From NCBI GenBank assembly GCA_003506795.1, contig DNYO01000135.1, positions 1-16,993 on the forward strand: a stretch of 16,993 nucleotides of DNA, in the 5' to 3' direction. Position 1 is the first letter of the stretch, and every line of letters starts with the position of its first letter. The stretch comes from Deltaproteobacteria bacterium. Lineage in GTDB: Bacteria > Desulfobacterota > Syntrophorhabdia > Syntrophorhabdales > Syntrophorhabdaceae. The position numbers were made by a program, and so were the translations under genes. Of the stretch, positions 7,496 to 14,530 are shown piece after piece. The notes beneath the pieces were generated by a model that saw nothing but the letters and a program-made list of their open reading frames with translations, was not told the origin of the DNA and made no database searches.

Positions 7496-8608
7496 CTATG
7501 TGTTGCCCTTCCTCCTTTTCCCCGGGTCTGGATTTCTGCTTGAAGATAATTGTTTCACAATTGCCTGCTCGAGGGGCGCCCCGCCGCAACTGTCCCGAAG
7601 GATCTCCCGGAACGGGGTTTGGATGGTCTTCGCATCACGAATGGCGTTTCTTATCGAGACGACCGCGCCGTCGAGGCGTTGCAGGACGCGAAGGTTTTCC
7701 TTCTCTTCGGGGGTTGTCTCCAGCACCTTCCGTATACCCCCGTTTTTCAGCACGATACGCCTGTCGGCCATGAGTGCGAGAACGGGATCGTGCGTGGCGA
7801 CGAGGACGACCTTCAGCTTCCTTACCAGAAGGTCCAGTGCCTTTCTGCGGTCGATGCCCGCGTTCTCTATCTCATCGATGAGGACGATGGGGGAATGGCC
7901 CACCAGTGCGGTATCGGCTATCATGAGGGCCCTCGACTGCCCTCCGCTCAAGGCGGTGACCCCCGTTTCGGCGAGGATGGGCTCGCCGGCTATGGTGTTT
8001 GCCGTATCGATGACACGACGGACAAGGGCGTTTACATCTTTTATGCCCCTTGCCTCGGCGTGCATGGCGATGAATTCCTTTGCGGACAGGTCCACGATGA
8101 AATTCATGTTCTGGGATAGCTGGGCGACAAACCTTTGATCTGAAGAGTAGCGCCATTGCGTATCCACGGACTCTCCGTTTATAAGCACCGAGCGCCCGGT
8201 TTGTGTGTCTGCCTGGGCCATCCATTCTATGTCGGCCAGAAGGCGGCTTTTGCCGGAACCGGTCGGGCCGACGACAGAAACGACATCTCCCGGTTGAAGC
8301 GTAAACCCCGTTTCTTCCGGTTGCCCGGACTTGTCCCGGCCTGCGGTGATCGTGATGGATTGGATGGCGGTTTCGCCGGGGTCGGCCATTTTTTGGAGGC
8401 CGGTTACAAAGTCTTTGAAATGACGGATCAACTGGGAACGCATCAGCCCCTTGTCTTCAAGGACCTCTTCGTCGAGAAAGGCCGCGTATTCCAGCATGGT
8501 GATATCTTCCGCGGGTCTCGGCAGGCCGATGGACTCAAAAAAATCATCGATTCCGGGATAGGTCCGGAAAACGTCTCCGGCCGGCAGTGTTGCGATATCG
8601 TGCGTCAT
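7496..8608 (-). CDS. Soluble ABC-type ATPase with N-terminal helical (DUF1858-like) extension
   Basis: A 370-residue cytoplasmic ATPase with no membrane segment. Residues 10-70 (VFRTYPGIDDFFESIGLP and the helical stretch after it) resemble a DUF1858-type helical domain but lack its cysteines. The ABC domain has Walker A GPTGSGKS (114-121), signature LSGGQ (220-224), Walker B IVLIDE (241-246) followed by IENAGID, and switch His 273 in ATHD. The C-terminus (about 290-370) is a charged tail. It starts at 8608 in an ATGA overlap with the GTPase gene. No permease is encoded next to it, so a transporter role is unlikely; the wording 'IENAGID' in place of a typical D-loop also sets it apart from importer ATPases. 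Its job is unknown; context suggests energy-dependent handling of metal or cofactor in the cytoplasm. Confidence 0.82.
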   Translation of the reverse strand: MTHDIATLPAGDVFRTYPGIDDFFESIGLPRPAEDITMLEYAAFLDEEVLEDKGLMRSQLIRHFKDFVTGLQKMADPGETAIQSITITAGRDKSGQPEETGFTLQPGDVVSVVGPTGSGKSRLLADIEWMAQADTQTGRSVLINGESVDTQWRYSSDQRFVAQLSQNMNFIVDLSAKEFIAMHAEARGIKDVNALVRRVIDTANTIAGEPILAETGVTALSGGQSRALMIADTALVGHSPIVLIDEIENAGIDRRKALDLLVRKLKVVLVATHDPVLALMADRRIVLKNGGIRKVLETTPEEKENLRVLQRLDGAVVSIRNAIRDAKTIQTPFREILRDSCGGAPLEQAIVKQLSSSRNPDPGKRRKGNT

Positions 8609-9324
8609 AGTCCTTCTCCCTGGACGCCTTCATTTCCTTCGGAAAGATCCATTCTCTTTATGTTTCCCATCTGGAATTGGTCGCTGATCGTCGTTTGACC
8701 GAGGCAATAAGAACAGACCGCAGCGGGCATTGATGAACGCAGTTTCGTCTCTTCTACGCCTGCCGTCTCTTTCGCCTTGAAGAAAAGCGAAGCCAGTTCG
8801 GCGCTTCCCTGTCCGGTGAGACCATTGACGTGTATGATCACCCCCCGGGGGTTCACCTGCTTTGTGCGGAACAGGAAGACCTCCTTCTCTGCCTGGGATA
8901 CCAGATCGCTTTTCGCGATGACGACGAGATCGGCAAGCCTCAGCATCGGACCGATCTTCCACGGGGTGTTCATTCCGCTCAGATTGTCTATGACGCAGAC
9001 CGCCAGAATGTTCCTGATGTGCGGCGCGCAGCGGTTGCACAGCCCGGCGGTCTCGGTGAAGAGGAAGTCGAAGCCCTGTCCCCGCCCCCACTGGTAGCAC
9101 TGGAAAAGATTGCTTACAAAAAAATGGTCCGGGCAGATGTGGCCGGAGAGACCCACCTTCACCGGTATGCCTGACGCCTTATATCTGGTCTCGTCAAGGG
9201 TTGACACGCAATCGAACTTCACAACTCCGGCTCTTTGTCCCTGCGCCTTCAGGTGCTCCAGCGCTCGTATGACGACGCTTGTTTTTCCCGATGACGGAGG
9301 ACCCGAAACGGTAATAAGCTTCAC
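8605..9324 (-). CDS. G3E-type GTPase (CobW/HypB/UreG superfamily), metal-trafficking candidate
   Basis: A 239-residue P-loop GTPase: Walker A GPPSSGKT (8-15), switch-region ETAGLCNRC (91-99, matching the ETxG motif of SIMIBI/G3E GTPases), and AKSD (137-140) in the place of the base-specifying NKxD. Cysteines stand in two CxxC pairs, C96/C99 and C204/C207 (CSYC), a plausible metal-binding pair. Family members load nickel, cobalt or zinc into proteins. The start is a GTG at 9324 overlapping the preceding TAG (TAGTG), and its stop overlaps the ATPase start (ATGA), so the three genes are translationally coupled. The metal or client is not shown by the sequence; a Mo/W role is inferred from the locus. 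Confidence 0.85.
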   Translation of the reverse strand: MKLITVSGPPSSGKTSVVIRALEHLKAQGQRAGVVKFDCVSTLDETRYKASGIPVKVGLSGHICPDHFFVSNLFQCYQWGRGQGFDFLFTETAGLCNRCAPHIRNILAVCVIDNLSGMNTPWKIGPMLRLADLVVIAKSDLVSQAEKEVFLFRTKQVNPRGVIIHVNGLTGQGSAELASLFFKAKETAGVEETKLRSSMPAAVCSYCLGQTTISDQFQMGNIKRMDLSEGNEGVQGEGL

Positions 9325-10286
9325 TATTCGCCTCCCGTGCTGGATTCGCGTATTTCGTTCAATACTGACTCAAGATCGTTCTGTCTCAAGTATTCCCATC
9401 CGAGCCAGTTCAATTTCGAGGATTCGGGCAGACGGGCAGGTACATCCCCATGGAGGGGGTAGTAGTATGCGTCGGCACAGATCCGTGCCGTTCTGGGTCC
9501 AGTAAGAAATGCGGCAACAGCGCCGGCATTCTCTATCCGGTCGCTTCTGGCAAGTACCAGAAAAGGGATTGCCAGTGCCCCTTCTTCCGGCCAGATGATC
9601 GAGATGCGGTCCTGACGCTTGATCATCTTCGCAAAGAAGTAGTCGACGATACTGATGGCAGGCGCCTGAGGATGGGCCCTGCCGGCCATTTTTACCATCT
9701 GCGCCGGATGACCGGCGAAGGCAATCGCCCGGCGGAGCTTCTCTATGCCCGGTAGACCGAATTCCTTGTATATGGTGAGTGCAAGGGCTTCGTTGAATGA
9801 TTCGCCCCTTCCCACGACGCCCACTGACCGTTCGTATTCGGGCTCGAGAATATCGGCCCACCGCCCCGGCACGGGTCTTGCGCCTATCTTTGTGTGGTCT
9901 GCAACCATCACCATGGGATTTATGGCAAGGACCGTGTAGTGCCCTTGAGGGTCGACGATGCCCTTCTGAGTAAGCGATGGCCTTGACCGGGGAAAAGAGA
10001 GGCTCCTGAAAACACCGGTATCGACAAAACGTTCCCTGAACTTCCTCTGGAAGGGAAATCCAAACCCGAGGTGTGCCACCACATCGGGAAGCTGGCGCAC
10101 ATCCCCGGCGAGCATCATATTTTCAAACAGATCATGATTGCCATAGGCATTCACGTAAACCACCCTGGAATCGCTTTCGTTTCTTCGATGCGCCAGAAAA
10201 GTCCTTAGCTCCGCTTCCAGCGGGGCCTTTACCATTCAGGGGAACATGGCGACGAAGCGAACCGTGGTTTTCATATTCCGTTCCAT
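9324..10286 (-). CDS. Substrate-binding-fold protein without signal peptide; candidate selenoprotein (in-frame TGA at codon 17)
   Basis: The downstream open part (9324-10235, 303 residues) resembles iron/polyamine-type periplasmic binding proteins, e.g. VLAINPMVMVADH, GRWADILEPEYERSVGVVGRGE, and FLTGPRTARICADAYYYPLHGD. No signal peptide or membrane segment is seen, so it should stay in the cytoplasm. The frame continues upstream through one TGA (10238-10236) to an ATG at 10286 that overlaps the ATPase stop (TGATG), the same junction used elsewhere in this run. That start adds MERNMKTTVRFVAMFP, then TGA, then MVKAPLEAEL. The VRFVAMFP stretch looks like the fold's first beta strand, before the KAPLEAEL helix and the VVYVNAYG strand. 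A SECIS-like hairpin follows the TGA. Readthrough would give 320 residues with Sec17. Alternatives: start at ATG 10235, which has no Shine-Dalgarno, or a nonsense mutation of a Cys codon. Confidence 0.7.
10207..10227 (-). promoter_or_regulatory. Candidate bacterial SECIS hairpin after in-frame UGA
   Basis: On the minus strand, CCGCT (10223-10219), loop GGA (10218-10216) and AGCGG (10215-10211) form a perfect 5-bp stem. Beyond one C-A mismatch, three more pairs (10225-10227 with 10207-10209, one of them G-U) extend it. The loop begins 17 nt after the UGA and starts with GG. Bacterial SECIS elements lie directly after the UGA with a small apical loop carrying a G in its first two positions, which this fits. 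Such a hairpin can also occur by chance in GC-rich coding DNA. Confidence 0.4.
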
Positions 10287-11140
10287 CACCAGATACCGCC
10301 CGACGCCGCTTTGCCGGACGCAGACCCGAGCTGCCCACTTCCTGTGCCCTCGTGTGCCCCGTTGCAGTGGATTGCCTCGGGTATGCAGACGCGCAGGGAT
10401 CCGTTCAGTTTCACGACGTTTACCTTCGTATTGTAGAGTCGAAAGAGGGTTTCGCTGTTCACGACGTCGTCACAGCACCCGTCGGCTATGATCTTTCCGC
10501 TCAGTATCATGACGGCCCGATCGGCTATCCAGAGGGCGTGCTCGGGTGAATGAGTCGACTTGATAAAGGTGTATCCCTCTTTAGACAGCGCCGTGATATG
10601 TCCAAGCAATGTGAGCTGGTTGCCATAGTCAAGGCCGCTTGCCGGTTCGTCCATGACAAAGATCCGCGCACCCTGGGCAAGGGCCCGCGCGATGAGGGTG
10701 AGCTGCCTCTCGCCGCCGCTTATCTGCGTGTACGGCCGCCGGGACAGATGTGCGATGGAGAGTCTCTCCATGACGGTCCGCGCAATATGTATATCCTCCC
10801 GCGAGTATCGAAAGAAGAATGTCTTATGGGGCATCCTTCCCATGAGGATGACATCGAAAACGTTGTAGGGGAAGGCGCTCTTGTGGATCTGGGGCACATA
10901 GGCTATCTGCCTCGCCAGTTGTCTTTGCGGTATCGATGCTATGTTCTTGCCGTTCAGGCAGACGGTGCCTTCCTTTGGCCTGATAAGCCCGATGATCGAT
11001 TTCAGGAGCGTGCTTTTCCCGCTTCCGTTCGGTCCCAGGAGCGTAACGACCTCTCCGTCGTGGATCTCCACGCTGACATTATTCAGGACCGGCTTGTCCG
11101 AGTAGGCGAAAGTGATATTCTTCGCTTCCACGAGAGCCAT
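10286..11140 (-). CDS. FecE/BtuD/MolC-type ABC transporter ATP-binding protein
   Basis: ATPase partner of the FecCD-type permease. I place the start at ATG 11140 (MALVEAKNITFAYSDKPVL), which overlaps the permease stop (TGATG), rather than the in-frame GTG 9 nt earlier. It has 284 residues: Walker A GPNGSGKS (36-43), Q-loop in VPQIHKSAFPYNVFDVILMG (about 82-101), signature SGGER (141-145), Walker B FVMDEP (161-166), and His 197 in KSTHSPEHAL. The Q-loop region PYNVFDVILMGRMPH is usual for FecE-like importers of siderophores, cobalamin and, in MolC, molybdate. A Gly/Ser-rich tail of about 20 residues ends at IW before the TGA. It likely drives import through the permease encoded immediately upstream. 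Confidence 0.93.
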   Translation of the reverse strand: MALVEAKNITFAYSDKPVLNNVSVEIHDGEVVTLLGPNGSGKSTLLKSIIGLIRPKEGTVCLNGKNIASIPQRQLARQIAYVPQIHKSAFPYNVFDVILMGRMPHKTFFFRYSREDIHIARTVMERLSIAHLSRRPYTQISGGERQLTLIARALAQGARIFVMDEPASGLDYGNQLTLLGHITALSKEGYTFIKSTHSPEHALWIADRAVMILSGKIIADGCCDDVVNSETLFRLYNTKVNVVKLNGSLRVCIPEAIHCNGAHEGTGSGQLGSASGKAASGGIW

Positions 11141-12153
11141 CAACTCCACCCTCGGTTGGCTCTCTTGAGAACGATGGCAAAGAAGGGTATGCCGACGAGA
11201 GACGTGATAATCCCGAGGGGTATCTCGGTTGCAAAAAGAAGACGTGAGACGTCGTCGACCGCCACAAGGTACAGCGCCCCGATGAGCGCACTCACAGGAA
11301 TGAGTACGCGGTTGTCGGGTCCGACGATCATTCTGGCTATGTGAGGGATGATAAGTCCCACCCAGCCGACCATGCCGGCAAGTACAACGGTAACGGCGCT
11401 CAACATGGTGGCGAGAACGATAAGGATCAAGCGTATCTTCTCCACGGGGACGCCCATCGTCCGGGCCTCCTCGTCGCCCATGCTCAGGACGTTAAGATAT
11501 CCGGACAGCGACATGATGAGAACGATACCGGCCAGCACGGGGATGGCCGTGGTTCTGATCGTGCTCCCGTCGACGAGCGTGAGCCCGCCCATCAGCCAGT
11601 AAACAATGGCCGGAAGCTGGTTGTAGGGGTCGGCGAGGTACTTCACGATGGACAGAAGGGAAGTAAAAAGTGCACCGCTTATTACCCCGCCGAGAATAAG
11701 GAGAAGAACGGTATTGCCTTTATATAGCCGGGCGACCCCGACGGCCGCCATGACAGCCAGAAACCCGAAAATGAAGCAGCTTGCCTGGACGACGAACCAG
11801 CTCTTTGAAAGTATCATGGCGAGTGCCGCGCCAAAAGACGCGCCGGCAAGCACTCCCAGGATCCCCGGTGAAACAAGGGGATTGATAAACATCGCCTGGA
11901 AAGAGGCGCCTGAGATCGACAGCGACGCACCGACAAAAACCGCCGCAATAATACGGGGCAGGCGGATGCTCAGAAGGATATTCTCCAGCAACTGGCGGTC
12001 GATCGTGAAAGTTACCCGTGCGTTGAAGATCTTCCACAGGAAAAAAGAACATATGTCCCTGATCCCGACAGGATATTTACCGAGGACCAGAGAGACGACC
12101 ACTGCCAGCACCAGGGCGGAAAAAAGCGATGTGATAACGAGACCGGTCCTCAT
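11140..12153 (-). CDS. FecCD/BtuC/MolB-type ABC transporter permease
   Basis: A 337-residue inner-membrane permease with about ten hydrophobic segments. FecCD family signatures: LSIRLPRIIAAVFVGASLS, SGASFQAMFINPLVSPGILG, YLADPYNQLPAIVYWLMGG, ARTMGVPVEKIR (coupling helices), and GMVGWVGLIIPHIARMIVGP. AAGGAGGT 9 nt upstream of the ATG at 12153 supports the start. The ATPase gene follows with a TGATG overlap. With the ATPase and the periplasmic protein at 4053-5171 it makes a complete type II importer, even though the binding protein gene is 5 kb away at the end of the run. The molybdate/tungstate specificity rests on the ModE-box context and on the MolABC precedent, not on a residue I can point to. 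Confidence 0.94.
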   Translation of the reverse strand: MRTGLVITSLFSALVLAVVVSLVLGKYPVGIRDICSFFLWKIFNARVTFTIDRQLLENILLSIRLPRIIAAVFVGASLSISGASFQAMFINPLVSPGILGVLAGASFGAALAMILSKSWFVVQASCFIFGFLAVMAAVGVARLYKGNTVLLLILGGVISGALFTSLLSIVKYLADPYNQLPAIVYWLMGGLTLVDGSTIRTTAIPVLAGIVLIMSLSGYLNVLSMGDEEARTMGVPVEKIRLILIVLATMLSAVTVVLAGMVGWVGLIIPHIARMIVGPDNRVLIPVSALIGALYLVAVDDVSRLLFATEIPLGIITSLVGIPFFAIVLKRANRGWS

Positions 12154-12169
12154 GGGCGGGTAACCTCCT

Positions 12170-13057
12170 TCATTCCTTTTCCCACCACATCACAGCCCAT
12201 CGTGTCGTTCTCCTGTAGTCGAAAATCAATTTTCCGTTCTTTAAGACAAGGTGTTCGTCGAGATATCGCCGCAATTCCTCCTTTTCCCCCTTCGTTAGTT
12301 TTCCCAGGAAATGGTCGTAGTATCCCAGGGCGGTATCGTGATCGGGGAAGCATTCCTGCCTCGAGTCCTTGATAAACGCGATGTTTGCATAAATGCCCAA
12401 CTGGTGAAGAAGATTATAGGTGTATATATAGTCCGGCCCGGGCGACAGTCGCCTCCCGACAGCCTCATGAATTTTTCTGTCATGAGGCCCGTCCCCAACA
12501 ATGGTGGAAATGTAGACGCGTTCCCGGGCCGCACTATTGAGCTTCACGATGGCTTGCCGCAGGTCATCGACGACGAGGGACCGGGATGCTATCACGACGT
12601 CATAGCATCCGATGCCCTTTGCGGCCCAGTCGTCTTCCCAGCTGGCATTTATGGTAGTGACGTTCTCTATGCCCTGAATCTTGCACTGCTGTGCGAGTGC
12701 CTCGAGCATCCTCGGAGCGAAATCAGCCGCAGTTACCCTTCTGACATATTTGGAGAGAGGAATCGCCAGCGCACCGGTACCGCATGCCATGTCAAGGACG
12801 GTCCAGCAGCGCCGGGGCTCCATGATCCTGACAAAATCCTCGGGATAATTTGATTCCCAGGGTTTCTTGAAGAAGGTGAGGGCCTTCTGGTTCCAGAAAT
12901 TGACGTCGCGCTTCTTCACGGACCTTCGCGCGCTCTGTTCTTTCCAGACCGCGTTCCAGTCTATCGCCGTTCCTGCTGTCAGCTTTTCCGGCTCCCTAAT
13001 TCTTTTTGCGCCAGTAGGTCCTGCCTTGGGCGCAGGGTTTGCAGAGTATCCTGCCAT
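12170..13057 (-). CDS. Class I SAM-dependent methyltransferase
   Basis: A Rossmann-fold methyltransferase with motif I VLDMACGTGALAIPLSK (87-103 from the ATG at 13057), acidic strand-2 region VTAADFAPRMLEAL, and strand-4 region CYDVVIASRSLVVDD. The start is uncertain. ATG 13057 makes a 62-nt overlap with the FmdE-family gene. A CTG at 12982 has AGGGAG 9 nt upstream and would start shortly before the IDWNAVWKEQS block, which looks like the true start of the conserved protein. It lies between FmdE and the permease (16-nt gap to the latter). The substrate is unknown. Possibilities from context are a metal chelator, a cofactor intermediate or a protein partner; nothing in the sequence decides. 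Confidence 0.85.
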   Translation of the reverse strand: MAGYSANPAPKAGPTGAKRIREPEKLTAGTAIDWNAVWKEQSARRSVKKRDVNFWNQKALTFFKKPWESNYPEDFVRIMEPRRCWTVLDMACGTGALAIPLSKYVRRVTAADFAPRMLEALAQQCKIQGIENVTTINASWEDDWAAKGIGCYDVVIASRSLVVDDLRQAIVKLNSAARERVYISTIVGDGPHDRKIHEAVGRRLSPGPDYIYTYNLLHQLGIYANIAFIKDSRQECFPDHDTALGYYDHFLGKLTKGEKEELRRYLDEHLVLKNGKLIFDYRRTTRWAVMWWEKE

Positions 13058-13592
13058 TTTCTCTTATCTCCCTCATGTCCATGATCCTTTCGCCGCAGGC
13101 GGAGCAGGTGACGATGCTTAAAGGCCTGCCGGGCATGTCCTCGGGCCTTAAATCCACCTCTACTTCCTGAAGCTCGAAAAGCTCCTCGGCGGGCATCATG
13201 GCGTATTTTTCGGTGTGGGGTTCCTGTTCGATCATCTCCGCGGTATATTCTTTTTTCGGGTCGATGGTCTTGTCTTTGCTGACAACGCGGACGGCCTTGC
13301 CCGTGGCCAGGTTGATGAACGTTGCGGCCATCTTGCCGTAGTCGAGGATCTTCATCGTCCGTTTTCCGGGGTGGCATCCCGTCACGGCCAGGATTGCGTC
13401 CGTCGCGCACCGGTCTACTTCAACGAATACCATCAGGTTCTTATGGTCCTTACCCATGGGATCTTCGATGCCTATCGCCTTGAGGCCTATTATGGACATC
13501 CTCGTCCCCAGCGTTATTCCTGCGCACAGGTCGCCATGAAAGCGCGATGCCTCCCGGAGACAGTGCCGCAGGTCCAGATGATCCGTATTCAT
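12996..13592 (-). CDS. FmdE-family protein with C-terminal treble-clef zinc finger
   Basis: A 198-residue protein of the FmdE family (PF02663-like), named after the gene next to molybdenum formylmethanofuran dehydrogenase in methanogens. Visible: FHGDLCAG (18-25, the family's H-G-x-x-C motif with H19 and C23), VEVDRCATDAILAVTGCHPGKRT (58-79, C62 and C73), then the C-terminal zinc finger C163-x2-C166 and C184-x2-C187. The ATG at 13592 has TAGGAGGAA 6 nt upstream; the gap to tonB is 20 nt. Structures of family members are known, but the biochemical role is not. The link to molybdenum enzymes in methanogens and to ModE-boxes here points the same way: a role in Mo/W handling. Confidence 0.92.
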   Translation of the reverse strand: MNTDHLDLRHCLREASRFHGDLCAGITLGTRMSIIGLKAIGIEDPMGKDHKNLMVFVEVDRCATDAILAVTGCHPGKRTMKILDYGKMAATFINLATGKAVRVVSKDKTIDPKKEYTAEMIEQEPHTEKYAMMPAEELFELQEVEVDLRPEDMPGRPLSIVTCSACGERIMDMREIRENGRILCKPCAQGRTYWRKKN

Positions 13593-13612
13593 TGTTCTTC
13601 CTCCTAAGGTGG

Positions 13613-14386
13613 CTATTCCAGTTTGTACACGATTGGTATGACGAGTTCAGCCTTTACGGGAGGTTTCGGGAAAGGCTGAACCTCCGCGATTGTTTTCAGA
13701 GTGTTGCTGTCGAGCACCTCATAGCCGGAGCTTTTGATAACATGCGTGTTTTCCACGGTGCCGTTCTCCCTGATAATGAAGGCGACGACAACTCTTCCCC
13801 TCCAACCCATCTTCCGTGCCATGTGCGGATAAGAAAGGTTCTTCGTGATCAGGTCTCGGATGTAGGCGAAATGCTCCTTGAGGTATTGCAGCTTCAGGCT
13901 TGAATCAGCCGCCCCCCTGCCGTTTCCGAAGCCCCGGCCATATCCGCTTCCCACACCACCTCCGGCTCCGGGCGAGGAGGCGGTTCCGAAGCCGGTTCCC
14001 TGTCCCCCCTCACCCCCGCCGGTTTGCCTGAGGCCGCTCGCCAGGGCCTCAGATAGGTCACGATCTGCTGAAGACATTTGCTGCTCTTCCCTTATGTCTT
14101 GTTCGGCGTTCTTCATGGCGGCCTTTCCGGTTGACAGCGACTTCGCGGGTTTTGATCTCGGACTTCGACGACGGGACCGCTCTGCACCTTCACGAGGAGG
14201 TCCCGCCGCACGGGTGGATCCTCCCTGACCGCCTCCGGGGGCCTCGTCGGTGAGATAGACGACCACTGCCTCCCGATGTTTCTCCAGCGTATGGCCGAAG
14301 ACCACCACGGCGCCGAGGACACATATGTGGAGCGCCAGCGATATCATGAATTCCCGGCCCATGCTGTGAAGGAATATCGCGTTCAT
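13613..14386 (-). CDS. tonB: TonB-family energy transducer with Gly-rich linker
   Basis: A 257-residue protein from ATG 14386 (MNAIFLHSMGREFMISLAL), which follows GCAGGT and a GGAGG further up. The frame opens at 14425, but that region overlaps the small membrane-peptide gene. It has one membrane anchor (about 12-31), an acidic/basic then Gly/Ser-rich periplasmic linker (about 50-165, with runs such as GEGGQGTGFG and GAGGGVGSGYGRGFGNGRG) where E. coli TonB has Pro-rich repeats, and the C-terminal TonB domain YPHMARKMGWRGRVVVAFII to IPIVYKLE. TonB contacts the TonB box of outer-membrane receptors, here most likely the receptor at 5185-7449. No exbB or exbD is present in the window, so it must borrow a motor encoded elsewhere. 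Confidence 0.92.
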   Translation of the reverse strand: MNAIFLHSMGREFMISLALHICVLGAVVVFGHTLEKHREAVVVYLTDEAPGGGQGGSTRAAGPPREGAERSRRRSPRSKPAKSLSTGKAAMKNAEQDIREEQQMSSADRDLSEALASGLRQTGGGEGGQGTGFGTASSPGAGGGVGSGYGRGFGNGRGAADSSLKLQYLKEHFAYIRDLITKNLSYPHMARKMGWRGRVVVAFIIRENGTVENTHVIKSSGYEVLDSNTLKTIAEVQPFPKPPVKAELVIPIVYKLE

Positions 14387-14396
14387 ACCTGCCGGA

Positions 14397-14492
14397 TTAC
14401 CTCCGGGGAATGTCGACCGCGGCAACGGCGAGGATAGTGGTCAAAACTGAAAAAGCCAGAATGAGCAGGGCGGATCGTGACAGAAAAGCCAT
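14397..14492 (-). CDS. 31-residue single-span membrane peptide, first gene of the operon
   Basis: ATG 14492 to TAA 14397, with a strong TAAGGAGGT 9 nt upstream. The peptide is a short polar start (MAFLSRSA), then a continuous hydrophobic span LLILAFSVLTTILAVAAV, then DIPRR. tonB starts 10 nt after its stop. It is the only ORF between the ModE-box promoter and tonB, and its ribosome binding site is the best in the run. I do not recognise a family. It could be a small membrane subunit, or a leader peptide whose translation helps tonB expression. Confidence 0.6.
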   Translation of the reverse strand: MAFLSRSALLILAFSVLTTILAVAAVDIPRR

Positions 14493-14505
14493 AAGACCGA
14501 ACCTC

Positions 14506-14517
14506 CTTATATATAAG
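14506..14517. promoter_or_regulatory. 12-nt palindrome in the operon leader next to the Shine-Dalgarno
   Basis: CTTATATATAAG is a perfect palindrome that runs directly into the AGGAGG of the first gene (minus-strand CTTATATATAAGGAGG). It lies just downstream of the predicted transcription start. It could be an additional operator or a weak structure near the ribosome site; no function is shown. Confidence 0.3.
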
Positions 14518-14530
14518 TGGGAATAACGAA

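Noticed and set aside
9324..10235. Binding-fold gene as a simple ORF starting at ATG 10235
   Set aside because: It lacks a Shine-Dalgarno and would lose the apparent first beta strand; the start at 10286 with TGATG coupling fits better. It stays as the main alternative if the UGA is not recoded.
10550..11344. 264-codon plus-strand frame opposite the ATPase and permease genes
   Set aside because: It is antisense to well-recognised transporter genes and has no ribosome site or recognisable domain.
13215..13607. Plus-strand frame opposite the FmdE-family gene
   Set aside because: Shadow of the real minus-strand gene, which has a full family motif set.
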